62,448 bases of DNA, from NCBI RefSeq assembly GCF_000745895.1, contig NZ_JQKE01000012.1, forward strand, positions 1 to 62,448. The letters run 5' to 3'. Source of the DNA: Stenoxybacter acetivorans DSM 19021 (GTDB taxonomy: Bacteria > Pseudomonadota > Gammaproteobacteria > Burkholderiales > Neisseriaceae). The position numbers and the translations under genes are program-made. The notes under the pieces were generated by a model. The model made no database searches and was not told the DNA's origin. It saw nothing but the letters and a program-made list of their open reading frames with translations. This document shows positions 49,340-58,846 of the stretch, piece after piece; the stretch's first letter is position 1; each line of letters starts with the position of its first letter.

Positions 49340-51700
49340 ATGCAATTTTCCTATCACTGGCTGAACACTTGGGTAAACCCAAATCTTTCTGCCGACGAAT
49401 TAGCACATCTGCTTACCATGGCGGGTTTGGAAGTAGAAGAAACCGCTCCTGCCGCACCCGAGTTTTCGGGTGTGGTGGTGGCGGAGGTGAAATCCGTTGC
49501 CAAACACCCTGATGCCGACCGCTTGAACATCACCCAAGTTGATGCCGGTACGGGTGAGTTGATTCAGATTGTGTGCGGCGCGCCCAATGTGGCGGCGGGC
49601 GTGAAAGTGCCGTGTGCTTTGCCGAGTGCGGTGTTGCCGGGTAACTTTAAAATCAAGCCCACCAAGATGCGCGGACAAGTGTCAAACGGCATGTTGTGTT
49701 CTGCCAAAGAACTTGGGCTGCCTGAAAACGAAGACGGTTTGCTGTTATTGCCGTCTGATGCGCCGATTGGGCAGAATATCCGTGATTATTTGGATTTGGA
49801 CGACACCCTGTTTACGCTGAAAATCACCCCAAATCGTGCCGATTGTTTGAGTATCAAAGGCATTGCCCGCGAAGTGGGTGCGCTGACGCAGCAAGCGGTA
49901 ACGCCTGTTGTGATGACAGCGGCAGCGGCGGATATTAACGACACGCAAGCCATTCGTATTGATGCACCCGCCGATTGCGGCCGTTTTCTGATCCGTGTGA
50001 TTAAAGGTGTGAACGCACGGGCGCAAACGCCGCTGTGGCTGCGTCAACGGCTGGCGGGCAGCGGTGTGCGCAGCATCAGTGCATTGGTGGACATCGGCAA
50101 TTATGTGATGTTGGAATTGGGTCAGCCGATGCACGTATTTGATGCAGACAAACTTTCAGGCAGCCTGATTGTGCGCCGTGCGGAAAACGGCGAAACGCTG
50201 GTGTGTTTAAATGATAAAACCGTTATTTTACAAGACAATACTTTGGTGGTTGCCGATGAAGCGCAAGTCTTGAGTATGGCGGGTTTAATGGGCGGCGCGG
50301 CAAGCGCGGTCAATGAAGATACCGAAAACGTGGTTTTGGAATGTGCGTGGTTTGTGCCCGACATTATTGCGGGCAAATCGCGTCAATACGGTTTTGGTTC
50401 AGATTCCTCATTTCGTTATGAGCGCGGTGTGGACAGCACATTACAGCGCGAAGCCATTGAACGGGCAACGGCTTTGATTGTTGATGTTTGCGGCGGTAAA
50501 GTCGGTGAAATCAGTGAGGCATTGGGTGAATTGCCTGCTGCGCGTCAGGTATCGGTGCGCTTATCACGCGCTGAAAAAATATTGGGCGTATCCCTTAAAG
50601 CAGAGCAAGTTGAAGCCATTTTGCGTCATTTGGGTTTACAGCCGAAAGCAGCGGCAGACGGCTTTGTGGTTACCGCGCCGGGTTTTCGTTTTGACATCGC
50701 CGTTGAAGAAGATTTAATCGAAGAAATCGGCAGAGTATATGGTTACGAAAATATTCCCGATGATTACACTGCCGGGCAATTGTCAATGATTGGGCTGCCT
50801 GAAACCCAAAAACCGCGGGCTGCCGTTTATCAGCAGCTGGCGCAGCGCGGCTATCAAGAAGTGGTGAATTACGCCTTTGTTGATGAGACGTGGGAGCGGG
50901 ATTTTGCTGCCAATGCCGATCCGATTCGCTTGCAAAACCCGATTGCGAGTCAAATGAGTGTGATGCGTTCTACATTAATCGGCGGCTTAATCCAAACCCT
51001 GCAATACAATCTCAACCGAAAACACAGCCGTGTCCGCGTGTTTGAAATTGCCCGCGTATTTCGTAAACAAGCGGGTGGTGAATATGTGCAAACCGAAAAA
51101 GCGGCAGGCTTGGCATATGGTTTGGCGTTGCCTGAGCAATGGGCGGAAAAAAGCCGCAATATTGATTTTTACGATGTGAAAGCCGATGTGGCTGCCTTAC
51201 TTAATCATGCCGCAGTCGTTTGCCGTCCGATACAGCACCCTGCCTTACACCCGGGGCGCGCCGCTGAGCTGTTGGTGAACAATCAAGTGGTTGGTGTGCT
51301 GGGCGAATTACACCCGCAATGGTTGCAGCAATACGATTTGCCGCAAGCGCCGATTGTGTTTGAAATTGATTTAAATGCGGTGCTGCAAAGCGCACCGGTG
51401 CATTGTCAAACCGTATCCAAATTCCAGCCGGTACGCCGTGATTTGGCGTTTGTGCTGCCTGAAAATATACCCGCAGGGCAACTACTGGCTGCTTTGCGCG
51501 GTGCGGCAGATAAGCGTGTTCGCTGTATTGATGTTTTTGACGTATATCGCGGTGCAGGCATTGAAGAAGGCATGAAAAGCATGGCAGTGAGCGTGATTGT
51601 GCAAGACGATGAAACCACGCTGACCGATGAATCGGTTGATGCTTTTGTGCAGCAATTGATTCAGGCAGCCCAAAACACGGGTGCAAAATTGCGCTCATGA
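49340..51700 (+). CDS. pheT: phenylalanyl-tRNA synthetase beta subunit
   Basis: Forms the alpha2-beta2 enzyme that charges tRNA-Phe. The 786 residues have the N-terminal tRNA-binding domain (about 39-150, HPDADRLNITQVD), the B3/B4 editing region, the B5 domain and the C-terminal anticodon-binding ferredoxin-like domain (SKFQPVRRDLAFVLPE). The partner pheS, usually directly upstream, is not in this window, nor is ihfA downstream. tRNA-Phe itself lies at 54521. A DUS (50155-50166) lies inside. Confidence 0.97.
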   Translation: MQFSYHWLNTWVNPNLSADELAHLLTMAGLEVEETAPAAPEFSGVVVAEVKSVAKHPDADRLNITQVDAGTGELIQIVCGAPNVAAGVKVPCALPSAVLPGNFKIKPTKMRGQVSNGMLCSAKELGLPENEDGLLLLPSDAPIGQNIRDYLDLDDTLFTLKITPNRADCLSIKGIAREVGALTQQAVTPVVMTAAAADINDTQAIRIDAPADCGRFLIRVIKGVNARAQTPLWLRQRLAGSGVRSISALVDIGNYVMLELGQPMHVFDADKLSGSLIVRRAENGETLVCLNDKTVILQDNTLVVADEAQVLSMAGLMGGAASAVNEDTENVVLECAWFVPDIIAGKSRQYGFGSDSSFRYERGVDSTLQREAIERATALIVDVCGGKVGEISEALGELPAARQVSVRLSRAEKILGVSLKAEQVEAILRHLGLQPKAAADGFVVTAPGFRFDIAVEEDLIEEIGRVYGYENIPDDYTAGQLSMIGLPETQKPRAAVYQQLAQRGYQEVVNYAFVDETWERDFAANADPIRLQNPIASQMSVMRSTLIGGLIQTLQYNLNRKHSRVRVFEIARVFRKQAGGEYVQTEKAAGLAYGLALPEQWAEKSRNIDFYDVKADVAALLNHAAVVCRPIQHPALHPGRAAELLVNNQVVGVLGELHPQWLQQYDLPQAPIVFEIDLNAVLQSAPVHCQTVSKFQPVRRDLAFVLPENIPAGQLLAALRGAADKRVRCIDVFDVYRGAGIEEGMKSMAVSVIVQDDETTLTDESVDAFVQQLIQAAQNTGAKLRS

Positions 51701-51868
51701 TTTCCGTTTTGTTTTATGCGGCTTCGGCTTAAAATAAACGCGATTATTTATCTGCTTGTTTATTTTAAACGGTATGGGTAAATATTTGTGTGCGGTTTTT
51801 TCAAAAATTAAGACGAGTGAGTATAAATACTGAGTGAAATTAAAGAGATTCTTTATAACGAGTAAAAA

Positions 51869-51918
51869 GCGGCAATCCGGCTGTTACTGTGCTGAGCAGT
51901 TTTTATCCGGATTGCTTC
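51869..51918. terminator. hairpin downstream of pheT
   Basis: GCAATCCGG (51872-51880) pairs exactly with CCGGATTGC (51907-51915), and the flanking AGCG/CGCT extends it. The 26-base loop contains a smaller potential helix and five T on the plus strand. It lies 170 bases past pheT. It may be a terminator or a small structured RNA; the rest of the 289-base gap shows nothing else clear. Confidence 0.45.
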
Positions 51919-51989
51919 GCTGATTCTTACAATGAGGGCAATGGTGTTATTATTTGAATTGCTCGTTGTTTGACCATCTTTTCAATTAC

Positions 51990-52652
51990 CTATTGACGCA
52001 ACAGTTTTGGTAAATCTGCTTCATAATGGGTTTTTAGTATTTCAATATTCTCTTGTATGTTTTTGTTGTGTTCATCTTTATCAAACTGCATGAAATAAGA
52101 ATCGATTGATGCCCAATTGATTTTTGTCATATCCAGATACACACTGAGGTATTCGCGTGCGTCTTCATCACCTTGTTTGGCATTTTCCAGTAATTCTTCC
52201 ATGTCCCATGTACCGCCGCAATCTTCGATAATACCCCAACCTTTGCCTTCTGACACCATCGGAAAATCCTGCAGCGCGGCTTCACGCTCTTCTGCACTTT
52301 CCAATTTCAGCAATACTTGCCAATCATCGCCGAAATCGTAGCAAAAGGTCAGTTGCCAATTGTCGGCACGTTCGATTTCGCGCAGCGTAATTTGGTCAGC
52401 ACGGAAGTATTCTTCATTATCAAAAATATCTTCATCAGGGTCATAAGGCAATTGGTAACGCGGTGGGTTGGCTGATTCCTGTAAAATTTCATTAACCGAA
52501 AATAAGTGTGAGCCGTTCATATTGAATAAGCTCATTAAGGTATAAGCCAGCTCTGCCACGGTTTTGCCACTGTCAATTTCAAAACGCCGCCACGTTGGCG
52601 AGCAATAATCAAGTAATTGAGCATGAAAGCGATAAACACGAATAGTATCCAT
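51990..52652 (-). CDS. pRiA4b ORF-3-like protein
   Basis: Acidic protein of 220 residues. It matches the plasmid pRiA4b ORF-3-like family: VYRFHAQLLDYCSPTWRRFEID at the start, YDFGDDWQVLLKLE and the CGG(T/P)WDMEEL motif in the middle. The family is common on plasmids and in mobile-element passengers, but the biochemical role is unknown. It is divergent from the ABC-F gene, 129 bases away. Confidence 0.8.
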   Translation of the reverse strand: MDTIRVYRFHAQLLDYCSPTWRRFEIDSGKTVAELAYTLMSLFNMNGSHLFSVNEILQESANPPRYQLPYDPDEDIFDNEEYFRADQITLREIERADNWQLTFCYDFGDDWQVLLKLESAEEREAALQDFPMVSEGKGWGIIEDCGGTWDMEELLENAKQGDEDAREYLSVYLDMTKINWASIDSYFMQFDKDEHNKNIQENIEILKTHYEADLPKLLRQ

Positions 52653-52781
52653 ATTTTTGTCTCCACTTGAAAATTATATTGTTTGATTATAACGCGGTTA
52701 CGATTGATTATGCTACAGTACAGGAACGCCGTGTTTTTGGTTTCGGCATGATTGCCGCGCCCTTGCAATGGAGGTGATTTG

Positions 52782-54215
52782 ATGCATAAACCCATTGTGT
52801 TAGAACAAATTGGTTTGCATTACCCCAATAAAATTTGTTTTGAAGATTTCAGCACCACCATTCGCAATGGAATGCGTATTGCCGTTATCGGAGACAATGG
52901 CGCGGGTAAATCATCGCTTTTGCGCATCATTCAAGGCGATATTGAGCCAAGCGAGGGCGAGGTTCACCGAAGCGGCGAAGTGGTTTTCGGACGAGTGCCG
53001 CAGTTGATAAGCGAATATGCACAAATCAGCGGTGCAGAGCGGTTTCATCGGGTGTTCAGCGCGGCATTGGCGGCAGAGCCCGATATTTTGCTGCTGGACG
53101 AACCCACCAATCATTTGGATCGAAAAAACCGCCAATCGCTGATGAGAATGTTAAACGGCTATATTGGTACGCTGATTGTGGTTTCGCACGATGAAGAACT
53201 GCTGCGTACATGTGTGGATACACTGTGGCACATTGACAACGGTACAGTCCGTGTTTTTCACGGGCAATACGATGACTACCAAAACACACTGAGTCAGGAA
53301 CATGTCGCAATCAGGCGTGAATTGGGCAGTCTGCGCCGAGAAAAACAAGCGGCGCATCAGGCGTTGATGAAAGAGCAAGAACGGGCGGCAAAAAGTAAAA
53401 AACACGGTGAAAAAATGGTGGCAAACAAGCGGTGGCTGCCGGCTGTGGGTGATTTAAAGCAAAATGCTGCCGAAAAAGCGGGCGGTAAAAACAACAATCA
53501 ATTGAATGATAAAAGGCATGCCCTAAACGAGCGGTTATCCGCTGTGCGGCTGCCTGAAACCGTAACACCCAAATTTTCACTCACGGCAAAAGAGATTGGC
53601 AGCAAAATGCTGGTGTCGGTGATTGACGGCAGCGTTGCCCGTGAGGATCGGCTGATTTTGCAAAACATCAATCTGTCTTTATCCGGCGGGGAACGGCTGG
53701 GCATCGGCGGCAGCAATGGTTCGGGCAAAAGCACATTATTCCAAGCCTTATTAAACAGCCCTGACATGACACGAGGCGGCGTATGGCACACACCGAGCAA
53801 CAATGATGTGGGTTATCTGGACCAGCATTACCGAGATTTAGACGACAATAAAACCGTATTGGAAACCATCAGCGAAGTGCTTCCTCAATACAGTCATCAA
53901 GAAATCCGATTATTTTTGAATGATTTTTTATTCCGCCGTAACGAAGAAGTGCAGCGGAAAAATCAATATTTATCCGGCGGCGAACGGGCGCGGCTGTCGT
54001 TGGCTTTGTTGGCGGCAAAAACACCGAAATTGTTGTTATTGGATGAAATCAGCAATAATCTTGATTTGACAACACAAAATCATGTGATTCAAGTATTAAA
54101 TGCCTATCCGGGCGCGATGCTGGTGATTTCCCACAATGCCGATTTTTTAAAGGCAATCGGCATTAGCCAATGCGTGGATTTAGATGCACATCAAGCACAC
54201 CTTAAAAGGCAGTAA
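52782..54215 (+). CDS. ABC-F family ATPase
   Basis: Soluble protein of 477 residues with two ATP-binding domains and no membrane segments, so it acts on ribosomes rather than transporting. Domain 1 has Walker A GDNGAGKSS and LLLDEPTNHLD, but its signature reads SGAER, not LSGGE. Domain 2 has GSNGSGKST, a normal LSGGERARL, and a modified Walker B region DEISNNLD. The inter-domain linker (about 200-280) is highly charged. ABC-F members rescue or protect ribosomes, some against antibiotics; which this one does is not known. Strong GGAGGTGATTTG ribosome site. Confidence 0.85.
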   Translation: MHKPIVLEQIGLHYPNKICFEDFSTTIRNGMRIAVIGDNGAGKSSLLRIIQGDIEPSEGEVHRSGEVVFGRVPQLISEYAQISGAERFHRVFSAALAAEPDILLLDEPTNHLDRKNRQSLMRMLNGYIGTLIVVSHDEELLRTCVDTLWHIDNGTVRVFHGQYDDYQNTLSQEHVAIRRELGSLRREKQAAHQALMKEQERAAKSKKHGEKMVANKRWLPAVGDLKQNAAEKAGGKNNNQLNDKRHALNERLSAVRLPETVTPKFSLTAKEIGSKMLVSVIDGSVAREDRLILQNINLSLSGGERLGIGGSNGSGKSTLFQALLNSPDMTRGGVWHTPSNNDVGYLDQHYRDLDDNKTVLETISEVLPQYSHQEIRLFLNDFLFRRNEEVQRKNQYLSGGERARLSLALLAAKTPKLLLLDEISNNLDLTTQNHVIQVLNAYPGAMLVISHNADFLKAIGISQCVDLDAHQAHLKRQ

Positions 54216-54395
54216 ACTGCAATATAGAGATTGAGAATTTTGATTGGTGCAATTGGCGGGCGCAGATTATGAATACTTGCAGAAAATCAATGCAGATTGA
54301 TGTCAGCGCGGCGCAAATTCGGCACAGGTGAGATATCGTCAATATTGTATGGGCAAAAAAATAAGCCAACCAAATGATTGACTTAATTTTTATTT

Positions 54396-54471
54396 TGGTG
54401 CCGGCACCAAGAGTCGAACTCGGGACCTTCTGATTACAAGTCAGCTGCTCTACCAACTGAGCTATACCGGC
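54396..54471 (-). tRNA. tRNA-Thr (TGT)
   Basis: 76 bases with encoded CCA. The acceptor GCCGGTA pairs with TGCCGGC. The anticodon loop CTTGTAA gives TGT. It lies downstream of tRNA-Phe in the same orientation. Confidence 0.95.
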
Positions 54472-54520
54472 TCAAATTTTAAATATTGAGCAATGCGTTC
54501 ATTACTCAATTGGGTGTAAA

Positions 54521-54596
<76 letters not shown>

Positions 54597-54712
54597 GAAT
54601 TAAGTTCGCTATTAAAACAAAAAAATAATCTTTTGGCAAGGGTTTCAGAATATTTTTTTTGCTTTATTGGTGGCAAAGACTGTTTTGAAACACTTTCAGG
54701 CAGCTTTTGTCA

Positions 54713-55105
54713 TTAGTCTGCTGCGTGCCACGGTTTGGCGGCATTGTTGGGTGAAGACGGTTTTTCGCCGCCCCACAGTGCCTCAATGTCGTAATAATCG
54801 CGTACTGCGGGCTGCATTACGTGAATCACAACATCGCCCGCGTCCACCAACGCCCATTCTCCGCTTTCCAGCCCTTCGGTACTGAGAATGTCAAAACCGG
54901 CGGCTTTTAAATCCACCGCCACATTATTGACCAATGCTTTCACTTGGCGTGTGCTGTCGCCGCTGGCAATAATCATGCGTGAAAATAATGGTGTGTGTTT
55001 CGCCGTATCCAATACCAAAATGTCTTTGGCTTTGATGTCTTCTAAAGCGGCAACGGCAATGGCTACCATTTGCGCTAAGTTTGTTTCAGCAGTTTGTTGA
55101 GTCAT
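54713..55105 (-). CDS. rsfS: ribosome silencing factor
   Basis: Binds ribosomal protein L14 and blocks subunit joining during starvation. The 130-residue protein shows the family core ALEDIKAKDILVLD, the MIIASGDSTRQVKALVNNV helix and the GEWALVDAGDVVIHVM motif. Starts 38 bases after lpxL, so may share its transcript. nadD, its usual neighbour, is absent here. Confidence 0.95.
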   Translation of the reverse strand: MTQQTAETNLAQMVAIAVAALEDIKAKDILVLDTAKHTPLFSRMIIASGDSTRQVKALVNNVAVDLKAAGFDILSTEGLESGEWALVDAGDVVIHVMQPAVRDYYDIEALWGGEKPSSPNNAAKPWHAAD

Positions 55106-55143
55106 GTATTTAAATCCTTATGGAAATATATTAAATGAATGGT

Positions 55144-56016
55144 TTAATAAAAAGAATGCTCACCTTCAGGGCGCGTTTTAAAACGCTTATGCAGCCAATA
55201 ATACTGTGCCGGCATTTCACGAATTCGAGCTTCAATGAAGTCGTTCATGCGCTGTGTATCGGCGGCGGCATCTTTACTCGGAAACGCGTCCCAAGGCGGG
55301 TAAAAGCGCAGTGTTACCAAGCCGTCTGCATGACGCATGGGAATGGCAGGGATAATTTTTGCGCCGGTTAGGGCGGCAATGCGGCTTAAACCGGTAATGG
55401 TGGCGGTGGGAATGCCGAAAAAATGAACAAATATTGATTCTTTGCGCCCAAAATCTTGGTCGGGCAGGTATAAAAATGGTGCAGCCGACGCTTTGATTTG
55501 CTTGATAATGGCACGCAAACCGTCGTTTCGCCCCAGTAAAAACACATTATGATAACGATGCCGCCCTTTTAAAATTTGTGCGTCTAAGGTTGGATTCTTT
55601 TGGTGCGAATACATACTGATGAGCGGCACGTCTTGATTTAAGGCATATACCGCCGCTTCAAACGCGGTAAAGTGCGGATACAGTAAAATCACTTTTTCGC
55701 CGTTGTTTAAAGCATCGTCCAAATGGTGTTTGTCTTGATAGCGCACCATTTTTTTTAAACGTGTGGCACTGCCGTACCAATAGACACCATATTCCAATAC
55801 CAACATTGCCATGTGGATAAAATGCTGTTTCAGCAAATTGCGGCGTTGTTTTTCTGTCCATTCGGGGAAACACAATCCGAGATTAGTCAAGCCGATTTTG
55901 CGGCGCGGGGTTACGGCATAATAAGCAAGCCGCCCCAATCCTTGTGCCAATAGGTGAATCAGGCGCAAGGGCAGGAAGTGCAAACAGTACAAAAAGAAAA
56001 AAGCCAATTTTGTCAT
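55144..56016 (-). CDS. lpxL: lipid A late acyltransferase (LpxL/HtrB family)
   Basis: Inner-membrane enzyme that adds a secondary acyl chain to lipid A. The 290 residues have one N-terminal membrane anchor (about 1-25), the catalytic His and acid in YPHFTAFE (an HX4E variant), and LPDQDFGRKES with GLSRIAALTGAKIIP downstream. The specific chain position (LpxL1, LpxL2) cannot be told. Confidence 0.92.
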   Translation of the reverse strand: MTKLAFFFLYCLHFLPLRLIHLLAQGLGRLAYYAVTPRRKIGLTNLGLCFPEWTEKQRRNLLKQHFIHMAMLVLEYGVYWYGSATRLKKMVRYQDKHHLDDALNNGEKVILLYPHFTAFEAAVYALNQDVPLISMYSHQKNPTLDAQILKGRHRYHNVFLLGRNDGLRAIIKQIKASAAPFLYLPDQDFGRKESIFVHFFGIPTATITGLSRIAALTGAKIIPAIPMRHADGLVTLRFYPPWDAFPSKDAAADTQRMNDFIEARIREMPAQYYWLHKRFKTRPEGEHSFY

Positions 56017-56033
56017 ACAAATAGCCCAACAAT

Positions 56034-56074
56034 TTTTCAGGCAGCCTGTTGTTGGTAAACAGGCTGCCTGAAAA
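56034..56074. terminator. inverted DUS pair upstream of lpxL
   Basis: TTTTCAGGCAGCCTGTT (56034-56050) and its complement (56058-56074) form a 17-bp stem with a 7-base loop. Both arms hold an exact DUS. Placed before lpxL on the minus strand, it would end any transcript arriving from either side. Confidence 0.85.
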
Positions 56075-56318
56075 TAAAAAATTACCGTGAAAACGGGCGA
56101 CTATTGTACACGACACCCGCTGTATGTGGGGCTTCTGATTTTTTTATGGTTGTTTCTATTATTATTACATTGATTTTAAATGATTTAATTCCTTGTCTGG
56201 GAAGGTTGGTGTGGGTAAAATGGACAGGTGCGGGCAATGCGGCTGCTTTGTTCTGATTCCGATATTTCACTGCTCGGCGGGAAAATGGCAGGCTGAATGA
56301 AATGAAAGAGATATTGCC

Positions 56319-56489
56319 ATGAAAATTTATGAAATGTGGATTGGGAAAAAGGAAAACCAAAAAATTAATCCTATTGTGTTTGTCATGCGCTTTGTGTGTT
56401 TTCTTATCTGTTTGCTTATTGCTTGGGCGGTACCGTTGGTTATTGTTTGGGTGGTGGTGTCCCATTTAATATCTAAATTATTAAATTAA
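56319..56489 (+). CDS. 56-residue single-span membrane protein
   Basis: The protein opens with a polar start (MKIYEMWIGKKENQK), then has a long hydrophobic segment (about 20-48) and a short tail. An AAAGAGA site lies before the ATG, and a clear terminator follows the stop 48 bases later. No family recognised. A phage origin is possible given the relic just downstream. Confidence 0.5.
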   Translation: MKIYEMWIGKKENQKINPIVFVMRFVCFLICLLIAWAVPLVIVWVVVSHLISKLLN

Positions 56490-56536
56490 TTTTATATTGC
56501 CAATTTAATTATTGCCAATTTAATTTCAAAATCATT

Positions 56537-56565
56537 AAACCTGTCCTTTGGGACAGGTTTTTTTA
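56537..56565 (+). terminator. rho-independent terminator
   Basis: AACCTGTCC (56538-56546) pairs with GGACAGGTT (56551-56559) across TTTG, followed by six or more T. It ends the small gene at 56319-56489. Confidence 0.9.
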
Positions 56566-56577
56566 TGGTTGGATGTT

Positions 56578-56779
56578 ATGGCAAATGCGGCTTCTTTAAG
56601 TGTGTCGTTGGGTATGCGCTCTGCTGAATCAGGCTTCTGCGCAGTTTTCGCTGAAGCTGAACGGCTGCTATAAACGTGTTGGTAACAGCCTTATCGGCAC
56701 GGGTGATAAAAAAATCCAAGGCATGGTGCAAAGCTCGAAGCGGCTGGGCGAGGCTGAAAAAAAATTAAAACAAGAGTGA
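56578..56779 (+). pseudogene. phage tail-protein-like N-terminal remnant
   Basis: The start ANAASLSVSLGMRSA continues, after a +1 shift near 56623, as LNQASAQFSLKLNG, then SLIGTGDKKIQGMVQSSKRLGEAEKK, to a stop at 56777. The composition resembles the N-terminus of a phage tape-measure protein. Only about 67 codons remain and no other structural gene is nearby, so the identification is tentative. It may be part of a decayed prophage edge. Confidence 0.35.
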
Positions 56780-56901
56780 AAAACAGTGGGGTTCATCTTT
56801 ACTGATTTTGCCGAAAAAAATAAATAAACCCATTACCTCAGCTGCAACCGAAATATCGTCACTTCGGTAATTTTTGTTAGAATAAGGCGGGATTAAACAT
56901 A

Positions 56902-57103
56902 AGAACCTATGTTCAATAATATTTAAGAACCAATATTCAAAAAATTCTTAATAAAATCATATGGCGTATAATTAGCAGATAAACCAAGATAGTAGGTAAT
57001 CCTTTATGTACCCGAGTGATTTGACAGATAGCCAATGGGCGATGATTGAGTCGTTTTTTGACATCATATGATTTTATTAAGAATTTTTTTGAACATGGGT
57101 TCT
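56902..57103. mobile_element. palindromic IS remnant, MITE-like
   Basis: A 202-base element with long inverted ends. The right arm, from ATCATATGATTTTATTAAG to GGTTCT, matches the left arm (AGAACC to AATAAAATCATATG) except for about 24 extra bases in the left arm. The interior encodes the first residues of an IS5-group transposase (MYPSDLTDSQWAMIESFFD at 57006-57062) and stops at the right arm. It looks like an internally deleted IS that keeps both ends. Confidence 0.75.
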
Positions 57104-57151
57104 AAATTTGCAGTTGAGCATTTTATTTTTAAGTAAGAAAGAAAAAACAGC

Positions 57152-58558
57152 ATGGCTGATTTGTCAGAACAAAAAGAACAATTATTGGCGCAAACCGAAG
57201 AGCATGTCAGTTCGTTTTTTGGTGATTTATTTGCGCGGCAACAATTGTTTTCTCATCTGCTGGAGCGCAATTTTCACAGCGTGAGCGGCTGGATTGAATT
57301 GGCGGTGTGCGCGGCGGTGTTGGTGTTGTCTTTTTATGCAGGCAAGCTTGTTATCCGCCGCTGGCTGTCTGCAAATAAAGAGTCCGTACGCTGGCCGTTT
57401 GTGTATCATTTGGCGCGCCTTTTGGTGTGGCCGGTGTTGTTGCTTGTTGGTGCGGTATTGTCCATTTATTTGTGGCGATTTACAGGGCATTTGGCTGCTT
57501 GGCTGCTGCTGTTGGCAATGGCGGCGCGTTGGATGATTTTTTTGCGCATCGCCGTGGCAATATTGCGTGAAGTATTTCCGGGTACATGGTTTAGCAGTGG
57601 TGTTGAGCGCGGATTATCCGGTGTGTTGTGGGTGGTTTTTGTGCTGTGGCTGGCAGGGGTGAGCGACAACATCATTCAAATACTGAAAAACACCACCATA
57701 CCTTTGGGTTCAGAACCACTGAGTTTGTGGATGCTGATTACCGGTGTTATTTCAGTGTGTTTGGTGGTGATGGCGGCTCTGTGGCTGGCGCGGCTGATTG
57801 AAAAAAAATTGATGCAAACCACCCATTTGGATTTGAATTTGCGCTTGGTGTTGTCAAAAATTGTTAAAAGCGGGTTTGTGGCATTGGCTGTGGTGATTGC
57901 GTTGCCGATGGTGGGCATCAATTTAACTGTGCTGTCGGTGGTCGGTGGTGCATTAGGCGTGGGCGTGGGCTTTGGGTTACAAAAAATTGCCAGCACTTAT
58001 ATTTCCGGTTTTATTATTTTGGCAGATCATTCCATTCGTTTGGGCGACCGCTTAACCGTGAATAATTTTACCGGCTATGTTACCAAAATCACCTCGCGCT
58101 TTGTGGTGCTGCGCAACACCGCCAGCGGCACAGAAGCCTTAGTGCCGAATGATAATTTTATTTCGTCCACCGTTATCAATGAGTCATATACCAGCCAATC
58201 GCTGCAAAGCAGCGTTACTGTTCAGGTAGCCTATCAAACCGATTTGCCGCTGGCGATGAAGATTATGGAAGCGGCGGCGGCAAAGCAGGTGCGCGTGGCA
58301 AAGAATCCCGCGCCGGTGTGTTTTGTTACTGAATTTGCGGATTCGGGCATCAATCTGTATCTGAGTTTCTGGATAGACGACCCTGAGAATGGTTTTACCG
58401 GTCCGAAGTCGGGCATGCTGTTGGATATTTGGCGTGAATTTAACGCCAACGGTATTCAGTTCCCTTTTCCGCAGCGTGAAATCCGAATTTTAAACGATGA
58501 ACAAAGTCCACTGTTTGCTCAGGTGGCAGTAAATAAATCCGAAAACGGGCAAGCTTAA
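57152..58558 (+). CDS. mechanosensitive channel, MscS family
   Basis: Inner-membrane channel of 468 residues. Four or five helices occupy residues 50-260. The pore-lining helix is the Gly/Ala-rich VVGGALGVGVGFGLQKIAS, followed by the beta-domain with HSIRLGDRLTVNNFTGYVTKI and VPNDNFIS, both strongly conserved in MscS. The long N-terminal region (1-200) places it with the larger homologues. A DUS lies 80 bases after the stop (58638-58649). Confidence 0.9.
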   Translation: MADLSEQKEQLLAQTEEHVSSFFGDLFARQQLFSHLLERNFHSVSGWIELAVCAAVLVLSFYAGKLVIRRWLSANKESVRWPFVYHLARLLVWPVLLLVGAVLSIYLWRFTGHLAAWLLLLAMAARWMIFLRIAVAILREVFPGTWFSSGVERGLSGVLWVVFVLWLAGVSDNIIQILKNTTIPLGSEPLSLWMLITGVISVCLVVMAALWLARLIEKKLMQTTHLDLNLRLVLSKIVKSGFVALAVVIALPMVGINLTVLSVVGGALGVGVGFGLQKIASTYISGFIILADHSIRLGDRLTVNNFTGYVTKITSRFVVLRNTASGTEALVPNDNFISSTVINESYTSQSLQSSVTVQVAYQTDLPLAMKIMEAAAAKQVRVAKNPAPVCFVTEFADSGINLYLSFWIDDPENGFTGPKSGMLLDIWREFNANGIQFPFPQREIRILNDEQSPLFAQVAVNKSENGQA

Positions 58559-58747
58559 AAAGTCATTCGGCAGTCTAATTAAACGACTTGGATTGTCCGA
58601 AGTTGCTGCGCGTGCGTGTGTTGTTGCTGATGACAAAAGGCTGCCTGAAAAATTTTCTTGTTTGCTTGCGGATTGCCGCAGCTTATCCGCACATAAATTT
58701 GTTTATGCAATAACGCAACAACCAGTGAGGATTAACAGCTCATTACC

Positions 58748-58777
58748 TTGACTAAGTTATTGCAAAACCGTTAAAAT
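58748..58777 (+). promoter_or_regulatory. promoter of the rpsL operon
   Basis: TTGACT (58748-58753) and TAAAAT (58772-58777) are separated by 18 bases, 70 bases before the rpsL start. This fits a vegetative sigma70 promoter for the str operon. Confidence 0.55.
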
Positions 58778-58846
58778 TCACCGATTAACTTGCCGACACA
58801 GCGTCGGTTTGTTTATTTTGTATTATCTCAACAGGAAAAGAGAAAA

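Noticed and set aside
54202-54456. Short frame ending in the tRNA-Thr gene
   Set aside because: It overlaps a clear tRNA and has no coding evidence.
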